The position numbers were made by a program, and so were the translations under genes. A stretch of DNA of 22,436 nt from the NCBI GenBank assembly GCA_934663625.1, contig CAKUKP010000051.1, forward strand, positions 1 to 22,436, read 5' to 3'. The notes under the pieces are model-generated. The model was not told the origin of the DNA. It saw only the letters and a list, made by a program, of their open reading frames with translations, and did not search any database. The stretch comes from an uncultured Clostridia bacterium. GTDB lineage: Bacteria > Bacillota > Clostridia > Christensenellales > Aristaeellaceae. Shown one piece after another: positions 15,815 to 22,436 of this stretch. Numbering within the stretch: position 1 is the first letter of the stretch; each line of letters opens with the position of its first letter.

Positions 15815-17881
15815 ATGGATGAACTGGATCGCAAAATCGTAAAAGCATTTCCGGGCAAGATTGTCCGAAAGGATCTTACGGCAATGCTGAAGCGCGGCGC
15901 AAATGTGCCGACGTTTGTATTGGAATATCTGTTGGGTATGTATTGCGCGACGGATGATGAAAACGCCATCAGCGCGGGCGTGGAAAAAATACGAAAAATC
16001 CTCGCGGAAAATTATGTGCGTCCGGAGGAGAGCGAAAAGATCAAATCGATGATTCGCGAACGGGGCGAATACACGGTAATCGATAAGATTTCCGCGCACT
16101 TGGATGAATACAAGGATTTTTATGTCGCGCGCTTCGCCAATCTGGAAATTGAACCGTTCGTGATTCAGAGCGAATACGCGGTGAATTATTCGAAGATTTT
16201 GATGGGCGGCATATGGTGCATCGCCCGCATTTCCTATACTTATCCGAATGAATCCATGCAGGATGAAAAGCGCAAAAAGAAAAAGCGCGGGCCGGAGGAT
16301 TCGCCGTTCCGGATCGTAAGCCTGAAGCCGATTCAGCTGCCGAATCTCGAATTGAATGATATCATCGGCCAGCGCAGCCAGTTTTCCACCCCCGAATGGA
16401 TGGATATGCTGCTGCGCACCGAAGGCTTGGAACCGGACGCGCTGAACGATAAGGAAAAGATGCACTTTCTGGAGCGCATGGTTCCGCTGGTGGAGCACAA
16501 TTACAACCTTTGCGAACTGGGCCCGCGCGGCACCGGCAAGAGCCATCTGTACAAGGAAATTTCGCCCTATTCCATTTTGATGAGCGGCGGACAGACCACC
16601 ACGGCGAATTTGTTCTATTCGCTCTCCGCGCATCGCGTGGGGCTTGTGGGGCATTGGGATTGCGTGGCGTTTGATGAAGTGGCGGGCATGCATTTCCGCG
16701 ATCAGGATGCGATTCAGATCATGAAGGATTATATGGCGTCCGGCTCGTTTGCCCGCGGACGGGATATGATAAACGCCGATGCATCCATGGTGTTCGTCGG
16801 CAATATCAATGATTCTGTGCAGAACCTGTTGAAGGTAACGCACCTGTTCAGTCCCTTCCCGCCGGAATTCAACAACGATAGCGCATTCTTTGATCGCATA
16901 CACTATTATCTGCCCGGCTGGGAGATTCCGAAGATGCGTTCCGAGCTGCTCACGGAAAAATATGGCCTGATTACGGATTGCCTTGCCGAATTTACTCGCG
17001 GCATGCGGCGCATGGATTATACGCACGTGATCGATAAATATTTTTCGCTGAACAGCCAGTTCAACAAGCGCGATGAAATCGCTGTGCGCAAAACGCTGTC
17101 GGGCCTGATCAAGCTGCTGTTTCCGGATAAGCAGGCGACGGTTGAAGAACTTGAAATGCTGTTGAAGTATGCGATCGAAGGGCGCCGCCGTGTAAAGGAA
17201 CAGCTCAAGATCATGGCGGGCGTGGAATTTGCGGATGTTGATCTGGGCTATGTGGATCAAAACGGCGATGAAACCATCGTGGGCGTTCCGGAGCAGAGCA
17301 GCGAAACGCTGATTCCGTCGCAGAAGCTGCCGTCAGGGCATGTGTTCGCCATCGGCGCAAATCAGCTGGACGGAGAAATGTCCGTTTATCGATTGGAAAA
17401 CAGGGCCGTGCGCGGCAGCGGAAAATTCGATCAGCAGGGCGTGGGCAATTTCAACCGCCCGCTGAGGGACAGCCTGAAGGCGGCATGGGTCTGTTTTGAA
17501 AACAACGCGAAGAACATTTTGCCGGGTGTGCGCATCAGCGATAAGGATTATTTTCTGTACTTTAATGATTTGCAGAGCCGCGGCGGCAGCGTGGAAGTAT
17601 CCATCGCGGAATGGGTGGGTCTGTGCAGCGCGCTGCTGGATCGTCCGGTTATGGAATCTCTGGCTATCGTCGGCGAAATCAAGATTTCCGGATCTATGGG
17701 CGAAGTCATGAACCTGGAAAGCATTCTGCGCGTGGCGGATAATGCCGGCGCACGAAAGCTGCTGCTGCCCATGGATTGTATGCGGGATCTGGTGCAGCTG
17801 TCGGGCGATCTGCTGGCCAACGTGCAGCCCATATTCTACAATAATCCGGTGGATGCGGCGAAAAAGGCGATGGATATATAA
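15815..17881 (+). CDS. brxL: BREX protein BrxL, Lon-like AAA+ protein
   Basis: This 688-residue protein is BrxL, the last core gene of type 1 BREX, needed for restriction of phage but not for host methylation. Walker A is GPRGTGKS at 236-243 and Walker B is CVAFDEVAG near 283-291. A Lon-protease-like domain occupies the C-terminus. By eye alignment to Lon, the positions of the catalytic serine (GPSAG) and lysine (GGLKEK) are both Glu here (in GGSVEVS and MNLES), so proteolysis is doubtful. This fits reports that BrxL works as a DNA-binding AAA+ ring. ATG 15815 has GGAGGAAA 4-5 bases upstream. Two accessory genes follow on the same strand. Confidence 0.95.
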   Translation: MDELDRKIVKAFPGKIVRKDLTAMLKRGANVPTFVLEYLLGMYCATDDENAISAGVEKIRKILAENYVRPEESEKIKSMIRERGEYTVIDKISAHLDEYKDFYVARFANLEIEPFVIQSEYAVNYSKILMGGIWCIARISYTYPNESMQDEKRKKKKRGPEDSPFRIVSLKPIQLPNLELNDIIGQRSQFSTPEWMDMLLRTEGLEPDALNDKEKMHFLERMVPLVEHNYNLCELGPRGTGKSHLYKEISPYSILMSGGQTTTANLFYSLSAHRVGLVGHWDCVAFDEVAGMHFRDQDAIQIMKDYMASGSFARGRDMINADASMVFVGNINDSVQNLLKVTHLFSPFPPEFNNDSAFFDRIHYYLPGWEIPKMRSELLTEKYGLITDCLAEFTRGMRRMDYTHVIDKYFSLNSQFNKRDEIAVRKTLSGLIKLLFPDKQATVEELEMLLKYAIEGRRRVKEQLKIMAGVEFADVDLGYVDQNGDETIVGVPEQSSETLIPSQKLPSGHVFAIGANQLDGEMSVYRLENRAVRGSGKFDQQGVGNFNRPLRDSLKAAWVCFENNAKNILPGVRISDKDYFLYFNDLQSRGGSVEVSIAEWVGLCSALLDRPVMESLAIVGEIKISGSMGEVMNLESILRVADNAGARKLLLPMDCMRDLVQLSGDLLANVQPIFYNNPVDAAKKAMDI

Positions 17882-17895
17882 GCCATCCGGGGGGC

Positions 17896-18192
17896 ATGGA
17901 AATCATGGGGAAACTTGACATTGGGACTTGGCAGTATGTTGGGGTTAATCAGCTCAAGCGCTTTGTCGTGCCGGACGGATGCACGCAGATTGGCGATGGC
18001 GCATTTGCATCCAGCGCGCTGGAGTCCATTTCAATTGCGCCGACCGTCCGCAAAATCGGCAAAGACGCCTTCAGAAATTTGTTGTTTTTGCGGGAAATTG
18101 TGATTCCGGAGGGCGTTGTCGAAATTGGGGATACGGCGTTCAGCGGCTGCGTGCAGCTTCGGCGCGTTTTGTGTTCAGGAAACGGATGGTGA
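17896..18192 (+). CDS. Small BspA-type leucine-rich-repeat protein
   Basis: This 98-residue protein consists of three to four BspA-like (LRR_5) repeats with the pattern I-P-x-x-V-x-x-I-G-x-x-A-F, seen as VVPDGCTQIGDGAF, IAPTVRKIGKDAF and VIPEGVVEIGDTAF. There is no signal peptide or membrane segment, so it should be cytoplasmic; such repeats usually bind proteins. It starts 14 bases after brxL and is likely on the same transcript. The start could also be ATG 17905, because the G-run before 17896 is very close. It ends abruptly after the last repeat and may be a remnant of a longer protein. Function is unknown. Confidence 0.6.
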   Translation: MEIMGKLDIGTWQYVGVNQLKRFVVPDGCTQIGDGAFASSALESISIAPTVRKIGKDAFRNLLFLREIVIPEGVVEIGDTAFSGCVQLRRVLCSGNGW

Positions 18193-18300
18193 AAGCGATG
18201 CTTTGCAGATGTTGCTGCCATTCACCATTCAAATGAGCTTTACAACCGATTTTGGCTTTTGATCCGAGCACAGAATACAAATGAAGGAAGGGATAAATCA

Positions 18301-19317
18301 GTGACCTATTCATGCGGGAAATGCGGAAGATTGTTTGAATGCGAAGATACGATATCGTTTTGTCCGTTCTGCGGAACGGCATATGCGGCGGCAGGTGCTT
18401 CTTCGGCTGTGTCAAATGTTCGAATCGTTATCGGATCGGACAGCGAACGCACCGTGGAGGAGCGCTATTGGGATGCGGCGCAAACGAAGATCGAACGGAT
18501 ATTTCGATTGTTGCGGAAGCTGATTCCGGATGCAAGAAAGCTCGAAATGCGGCGGCTCAGCTTGGAAGTATGTGAACGCAAGTGGGGTAGATGCAGTTCG
18601 ATAGCGCAATTTAAACAACAGTGCGATAAATTGCTGCGGCGGATTGAGAATTTACTAAGAATGACCGATGATGAAACGACGTATAAACCCATTGACATTC
18701 AGGAAATCGCGGATAAGTTGGAGCGCATCGGAAATAGCATGGCGGATGTGCTGGACGAAACGCTGCAGGAGCGCCCCGCGCTCAATTATTCCCCCGTTGA
18801 TGGATTCAAACGTGGGAAAAATGAAAAATATAGATCGATGGAATGGACGGAGCTTCTCCAGACGATTCTGGATGTGCGCCCCCGCTTTTATGCGGTGATG
18901 GATGAGTGCAGCTGGTTTGTCGCGAAGTCGGCGATGAAAAGCGTTGCTCAGGAGAAAAAGCATGAAACAGATCCGGCAAAGCTGAGCAAACAACTGCGCG
19001 AACTGGCGCAGAAAGATTATGACCCGCTGTTCGGCGAAAGCTGCGAGGATTTTGCATGGTTCTTCTGGGAGAGCATACAGATTTTGATCAATATTGCCAA
19101 CGCCCGAAATGCGCTGCTGCAGTGGGATCAGAACGAATGTGCGAAGATTGAAGCGCTGGAAGCCTATGCTGAAGCGTGGGAGCAAATGCTGAGCTTAACT
19201 TTGGATCGCGTTTATCAGGATCATAAGAAAAGCATGATAGACGTCAGCGAAAAGCTGCGCCTGATCTGTGAGAAAACGGAGGATATGGTGCGGCAGGAAA
19301 TGCAGCAGGAAGAATAA
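18301..19317 (+). CDS. Zinc-ribbon protein of unknown function downstream of BREX
   Basis: This 338-residue protein begins with a four-cysteine zinc ribbon (Cys5, Cys8, Cys21, Cys24; CGKC and CPFC), a short Ala/Ser linker, and then a long mostly helical region rich in Glu, Lys and Arg. I do not recognise the helical domain. No membrane segment is seen. GTG 18301 has AAGGAAGGGA 7 bases upstream; the open frame further upstream lacks the ribosome site. It lies 108 bases after the leucine-rich-repeat gene with no terminator between, so it may be cotranscribed with BREX. A role in the defence island is inference from position only. Confidence 0.7.
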   Translation: MTYSCGKCGRLFECEDTISFCPFCGTAYAAAGASSAVSNVRIVIGSDSERTVEERYWDAAQTKIERIFRLLRKLIPDARKLEMRRLSLEVCERKWGRCSSIAQFKQQCDKLLRRIENLLRMTDDETTYKPIDIQEIADKLERIGNSMADVLDETLQERPALNYSPVDGFKRGKNEKYRSMEWTELLQTILDVRPRFYAVMDECSWFVAKSAMKSVAQEKKHETDPAKLSKQLRELAQKDYDPLFGESCEDFAWFFWESIQILINIANARNALLQWDQNECAKIEALEAYAEAWEQMLSLTLDRVYQDHKKSMIDVSEKLRLICEKTEDMVRQEMQQEE

Positions 19318-19374
19318 AGCAGCGGGGAACATAATTTACTGCGGTATCCTCTTATTACCTTGCATGGAAACCGC

Positions 19375-19411
19375 AACCGGCGGAGCGGGAACAATACCCG
19401 CTCCGCCGGTT
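19375..19411. terminator. Strong hairpin between converging genes
   Basis: A 15-bp perfect GC-rich stem (19375-19389 with 19397-19411) with a 7-base loop lies between the zinc-ribbon gene and the end of the minus-strand uvrA-like gene. Neither side has a good T-run, so termination may be bidirectional but incomplete, or the hairpin may protect transcript ends. Confidence 0.6.
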
Positions 19412-19417
19412 TGAAGT

Positions 19418-21895
19418 TTACAGATATCTTCCGGTAATGCTGTTTTTGTTATTCTGAATTTCCTGCGGCGTGCCGGTGGCGATGATCCTGCCGCCTGCGT
19501 CGCCGCCGCCCGGCCCCATATCGATTACATAATCCGCGTTGCGGATCACATCCAGATCATGTTCGATTACGATGACCGTCGCGCCGTGATCCAGCAGCGC
19601 CTGAAAAACGCCGAGCAGCACCCGCACATCCAGCGGATGCAGGCCGATGGACGGTTCATCGAATACAAAGATGGAATCCGTCTGCGTCTTGCCGATTTCG
19701 CTGGCGAGCTTCAAGCGCTGCGCTTCGCCGCCGGAAAGGCTGGGCGTTTCTTCGCCGAGCGTCAGATAGCCGAGCCCCAGCTGCTTCAGAATGCTCAGCT
19801 TCTGGCGGACGGTTTTCATGCTTGCGCAAAACTCGATGGCAGAATTTACATCCATATCCATCAGCTCCGGCAGGGACGCGCGCTGCCCCGCCGCATTGGT
19901 CAGCTTCACATCATACGCGGCGCGGGCGTAGCGGGAGCCGCGGCAATCCGGACAGGGAATATTCACATCCGGCAGAAATTGCACATCCAGACTCACCACG
20001 CCGGTGCCATCGCAGCCGGAGCAGCGAAGAGCTCCGGTGTTGTAGGAAAAATCGCTGGCCTTGTAACCGCGCGTCTTTGCGTCCTGCGATTTGGCGTACA
20101 ACTTGCGCAGCTCATCGTGCACGCCCGCATAGGTGGCGATCGTGGAACGAACGTTGATCCCGATGGGCGTCGCGTCGATGAGCTTGATATGCCCGATGCC
20201 CTGCGCATCTATGGCGCGGATGTGGGGCGGCAGGGGACGAGTGTTGATCTGTGCGTCCAGCGCCGGAATCAGGCTTTCCAGCACCATGGTGGTCTTGCCG
20301 GAGCCGGATACGCCGGTGACTACGGTGAGCCGCCCCTTGGGAATATCCACCTCCAACGGCTTTACCGTGTGCATCTGCGAAGTGGACAGATGAACGGCGC
20401 CGTTTGCAAACAATTCATCTTTCGCGGCGCAATTCCGCAGCTTCGTTTCGGCGCTGCCGGAGAGGAACGGCGCGATCTGCGACGCTGCATTTTCTTCGAT
20501 GGCGGGAATCGTTCCCTGCGCGATCACATGTCCGCCCTTCGCGCCCGCTTCCGATCCCATTTCGATGATCCAGTCCGCTTCCTTCAAAATCTGCGTATCG
20601 TGATCCACCAAAATGACGGAGTTGCCGTCCGCCACCAGATCGTGCATCACGCCGGTCAGCCCCACGATGTTGGACGGATGCAGACCGATCGAAGGTTCGT
20701 CCAGCACATAGAGCACGCCGGTCGTGCGATTGCGAACGGCGCGCGCCAGCTGCATTCGCTGGCGTTCGCCGGTGGACAGCGTGGATGCGGAACGATCCAA
20801 CGTCAGATAGCCCAGCCCCAGATCCAGAAGCCGCTTTGCCGTGCTCTGGAAAGATTCACAGATGCTTTCCGCCATCGGGCGCATTTCCTCCGGCAGACTG
20901 CCGGGAACGCCCCGTACCCAGCCGACCAGATCAATCAGCGTCATCGCGCAGGCTTCATCCAGCGATATGCCCCGCAGCTTTGGCGCGCGGGCGGCGGCGG
21001 AAAGGCGCGTGCCATGGCACTCCGGACAGATATCCTCCTTCAGGAATTTCTCCACCCGCTTCATGCCCTTTTCATCCTTGACCTTCGAAAGGGCGTTTTC
21101 TACGGTATAGACGGCGTTGAAGTAGGTAAAATCCAGCTCGCCCACCTGATTGGAATTTTTGTTGTGGTAGAAGATGTGCTTTTTCTCGGCGGGGCCGTGG
21201 AACACGATGTCCTTTTCCCGCGCTGTAAGATCGCGGAACGGAACATCCGTCCGCACACCCATCTCCCGGCAGATGTCCGTCATCAGCGACCACATCAGGC
21301 TGTTCCACGGTGCGACCGCACCTTCATCGATGGTCAGTGAATCGTCCGGTACCAGCGCATCCAAATCCACCGTGCGCACAATGCCGGTGCCGCTGCATTT
21401 CGAACATGCGCCCTGCGAATTGAACGCCAGCTCTTCGGCGGACGGCGCATAAAAGTGCGCGCCGCATTCGGGGCAGATCAGCTCCTTTCCCGCGGCGACC
21501 GCCAGGGACGGCTGCAGATAATGCCCATTCGGGCAGCGATAGCGGGCGAGGCGGGAATACATCAGCCGCAGGCTGTTCAGCAGCTCCGTGCCCGTGCCGA
21601 ACGTGCTGCGGATGCCCGGCACGCCGGGACGCTGATGCAGCGCCAGTGCGGCGGGCACATACAATACTTCGTCCACGCTGGCCTTCGAAGCCTGCGTCAT
21701 GCGGCGGCGCGTGTAGGTGGACAGGGCTTCCAGATAGCGGCGGGAACCCTCGGCGTACAGTACGCCCAACGCCAGCGATGATTTGCCGGAGCCGGATACG
21801 CCCGCGATGCCTACGATTTTGCCAAGCGGGATATCTACATCGATATTTTTCAGGTTGTGCACCTTCGCGCCGCGAATCAACATTTTATCAATCAT
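19418..21895 (-). CDS. UvrA2-like ABC ATPase (excinuclease subunit A homologue)
   Basis: This 825-residue protein has the UvrA layout: Walker A GVSGSGKSS near residues 32-40, a zinc-binding CxxC pair set near 150-190, signature LSTGERQRMQLARAV, a second Walker A GVSGSGKTT near 525-535, a second zinc module (CSGCDGTG ... CPDCRGSR) and signature LSGGEAQRLKLASEI. Canonical UvrA is about 940 aa. Here the sequence passes directly from RCPNGH to the zinc region, so the stretch that normally binds UvrB is missing. That fits the UvrA2 class, which is tied to damage or drug tolerance rather than standard excision repair. ATG 21895 has GGAAGG 8 bases upstream. Not part of the BREX transcript. Confidence 0.9.
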   Translation of the reverse strand: MIDKMLIRGAKVHNLKNIDVDIPLGKIVGIAGVSGSGKSSLALGVLYAEGSRRYLEALSTYTRRRMTQASKASVDEVLYVPAALALHQRPGVPGIRSTFGTGTELLNSLRLMYSRLARYRCPNGHYLQPSLAVAAGKELICPECGAHFYAPSAEELAFNSQGACSKCSGTGIVRTVDLDALVPDDSLTIDEGAVAPWNSLMWSLMTDICREMGVRTDVPFRDLTAREKDIVFHGPAEKKHIFYHNKNSNQVGELDFTYFNAVYTVENALSKVKDEKGMKRVEKFLKEDICPECHGTRLSAAARAPKLRGISLDEACAMTLIDLVGWVRGVPGSLPEEMRPMAESICESFQSTAKRLLDLGLGYLTLDRSASTLSTGERQRMQLARAVRNRTTGVLYVLDEPSIGLHPSNIVGLTGVMHDLVADGNSVILVDHDTQILKEADWIIEMGSEAGAKGGHVIAQGTIPAIEENAASQIAPFLSGSAETKLRNCAAKDELFANGAVHLSTSQMHTVKPLEVDIPKGRLTVVTGVSGSGKTTMVLESLIPALDAQINTRPLPPHIRAIDAQGIGHIKLIDATPIGINVRSTIATYAGVHDELRKLYAKSQDAKTRGYKASDFSYNTGALRCSGCDGTGVVSLDVQFLPDVNIPCPDCRGSRYARAAYDVKLTNAAGQRASLPELMDMDVNSAIEFCASMKTVRQKLSILKQLGLGYLTLGEETPSLSGGEAQRLKLASEIGKTQTDSIFVFDEPSIGLHPLDVRVLLGVFQALLDHGATVIVIEHDLDVIRNADYVIDMGPGGGDAGGRIIATGTPQEIQNNKNSITGRYL

Positions 21896-21972
21896 AATTT
21901 CTGCCTTCCGATCGCTTATTCAGAGTGAAGCATTTGAATATCGTAAAGTGTGCCAGGTTGTGAACCCATATC

Positions 21973-21981
21973 ATTGTACCA
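21973..21981 (-). promoter_or_regulatory. Possible extended -10 promoter for the uvrA2-like gene
   Basis: On the minus strand this reads TGG followed by TACAAT, an extended -10 pattern, about 77 bases before the start codon. No good -35 hexamer is present, which is tolerable for an extended -10 promoter. Confidence 0.4.
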
Positions 21982-22108
21982 TAGATGCGCAAGCATTTCA
22001 TTTGAACGGTTGTTGATTTTTTGAACGGCTTTTCACCGTGCGGCCCGCCGCCCTTCATGGTGATTGCGGATCGCTTCGAAAATATTTTGGAAACTTGCCG
22101 TTCACCCC

Positions 22109-22137
22109 TTGACATATCCTGCCTGCAATAGTATAAT
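22109..22137 (+). promoter_or_regulatory. Consensus promoter of the tRNA-Pro gene
   Basis: TTGACA at 22109-22114 and TATAAT at 22132-22137 are 17 bases apart. The expected start near 22144 gives a leader of about 25 bases before the mature tRNA. The leader contains a small GTTGA/TCAAC hairpin. Confidence 0.9.
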
Positions 22138-22168
22138 ATCTACTGTTGACGAAAGATCAACACAATAT

Positions 22169-22245
22169 CTGGGTGTAGCGCAGTTTGGTAGCGTGCTTGA
22201 ATGGGGTTCAAGAGGCCGGAGGTTCGAATCCTCTCACCCAGACCA
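22169..22245 (+). tRNA. tRNA-Pro (anticodon GGG)
   Basis: This 77-base gene folds as a full cloverleaf. The acceptor stem CTGGGTG pairs with CACCCAG, followed by discriminator A and an encoded CCA. The D stem is GCGC/GCGT. The anticodon stem is CTTGA/TCAAG, with loop ATGGGGT and anticodon GGG at 22203-22205. The T arm contains TTCGAAT. It is complete and shows no integration scar at its 3' end. Confidence 0.96.
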
Positions 22246-22248
22246 CAG

Positions 22249-22288
22249 TCCGTCCGAAAACACAGTTTTCGGACGGATATTTTATATC
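22249..22288 (+). terminator. Terminator of the tRNA-Pro gene
   Basis: A 13-bp perfect stem (22249-22261 with 22265-22277) with a 3-base loop is followed by the T-rich run TATTTTATAT, 3 bases after the tRNA's CCA end. Confidence 0.88.
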
Positions 22289-22327
22289 ATTCATACAAAA
22301 GCCACCCATTCAAAGCCAAAAATCGCG

Positions 22328-22350
22328 AAAAAAGGAGGGGTTTCCCCCTC
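22328..22350 (-). terminator. Terminator of the partial minus-strand gene
   Basis: On the minus strand GAGGGG, loop GAAA and CCCCTC are followed by C and six T's. The hairpin overlaps the stop codon of the gene it ends. A wider 10-bp inverted repeat (22314-22323 with 22371-22380) encloses it. Confidence 0.85.
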
Positions 22351-22435
22351 AGATTTCCGCGATTTCTCTGATTTTTGGCATAGCGATTCTGCGGTAGCGT
22401 TCGATGAGCTTTTGAACGCCGCCGCAGAGGGCGAT
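22349..22435 (-). CDS. C-terminal end of an unidentified protein (partial)
   Basis: The last 28 codons of a minus-strand gene enter from the right edge of the window and end at TGA 22349-22351, exactly at a strong intrinsic terminator. The readable tail, ending in RIAMPKIREIAEI, is helical and basic. It is too short to name a family. The reading frame is supported by the terminator position. Confidence 0.6.
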   Translation of the reverse strand: MALCGGVQKLIERYRRIAMPKIREIAEI

Positions 22436-22436
22436 G

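Noticed and set aside
15254..17260. Long open frame (668 codons) on the minus strand opposite pglZ and brxL
   Set aside because: It overlaps two clearly recognisable BREX genes, has low-complexity Arg/His/Ile-rich composition typical of an antisense shadow in GC-biased DNA, and has no family motif.
19559..21340. Long open frame (593 codons) on the plus strand opposite the uvrA2-like gene
   Set aside because: The opposite strand encodes an obvious UvrA-family protein with both ATPase motifs; the plus-strand product is a His/Arg-rich shadow.
22169..22245. tRNA-Pro as the attachment site of an island carrying the recombinase and BREX
   Set aside because: No copy of the tRNA 3' end is seen near the recombinase, the recombinase lies about 19 kb away, and its visible sites are inverted repeats immediately around itself.

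Overview
The window looks like chromosomal DNA of a low-to-medium GC Gram-positive bacterium, most likely class Clostridia (gut-type Firmicutes). The evidence is strong AGGAGG-type ribosome sites, transketolase encoded as separate N- and C-terminal subunits, consensus sigma-A promoters, a CCA-encoding tRNA gene, and stem-loop intergenic repeats of a kind I associate with gut Clostridia. Most genes are fairly GC-rich (58% in one 60-base sample of pglX); one block is clearly AT-rich. No species can be named from the sequence alone.

Layout. At 198-1977 are the two transketolase subunit genes, closed by a strong terminator at 2023-2069. At 2116-3605 is a tyrosine recombinase gene (minus strand) bracketed by two 29-bp inverted copies of one recombination site. 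A perfect consensus promoter (TTGACA, 17 bases, TATAAT) lies just inside the right-hand site and points outward. It fires into a type 1 BREX phage-defence operon at 3777-17881: brxA, brxB, brxC, a split pglX, pglZ and brxL. Two small accessory genes follow (a leucine-rich-repeat protein and a zinc-ribbon protein, 17896-19317). A UvrA2-like gene lies on the minus strand (19418-21895). The window ends with tRNA-Pro(GGG) and the tail of another minus-strand gene.

How the parts work together. BREX type 1 methylates host DNA through PglX and blocks phage replication with BrxC, PglZ and BrxL. No WYL/BrxR-type regulator gene is visible. Instead the operon's only obvious promoter sits inside a segment that its own recombinase gene could flip, so the window suggests a self-contained ON/OFF switch for BREX, seen here in the ON orientation.

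The second unusual feature is pglX. The methyltransferase and specificity part (868 aa) stops at 11583. A separate gene with a HEPN-type R-x4-H motif follows, and then the C-terminal part of PglX resumes as its own gene (329 aa). The two PglX pieces add up to about the usual 1200 aa. An AT-rich block runs from just after the NPPY catalytic motif to the end of the HEPN gene, so the specificity region and the HEPN gene appear to have arrived together as one exchange cassette. These two features, an invertible promoter over BREX and a HEPN gene carried inside a split pglX, are the best candidates for something undescribed.
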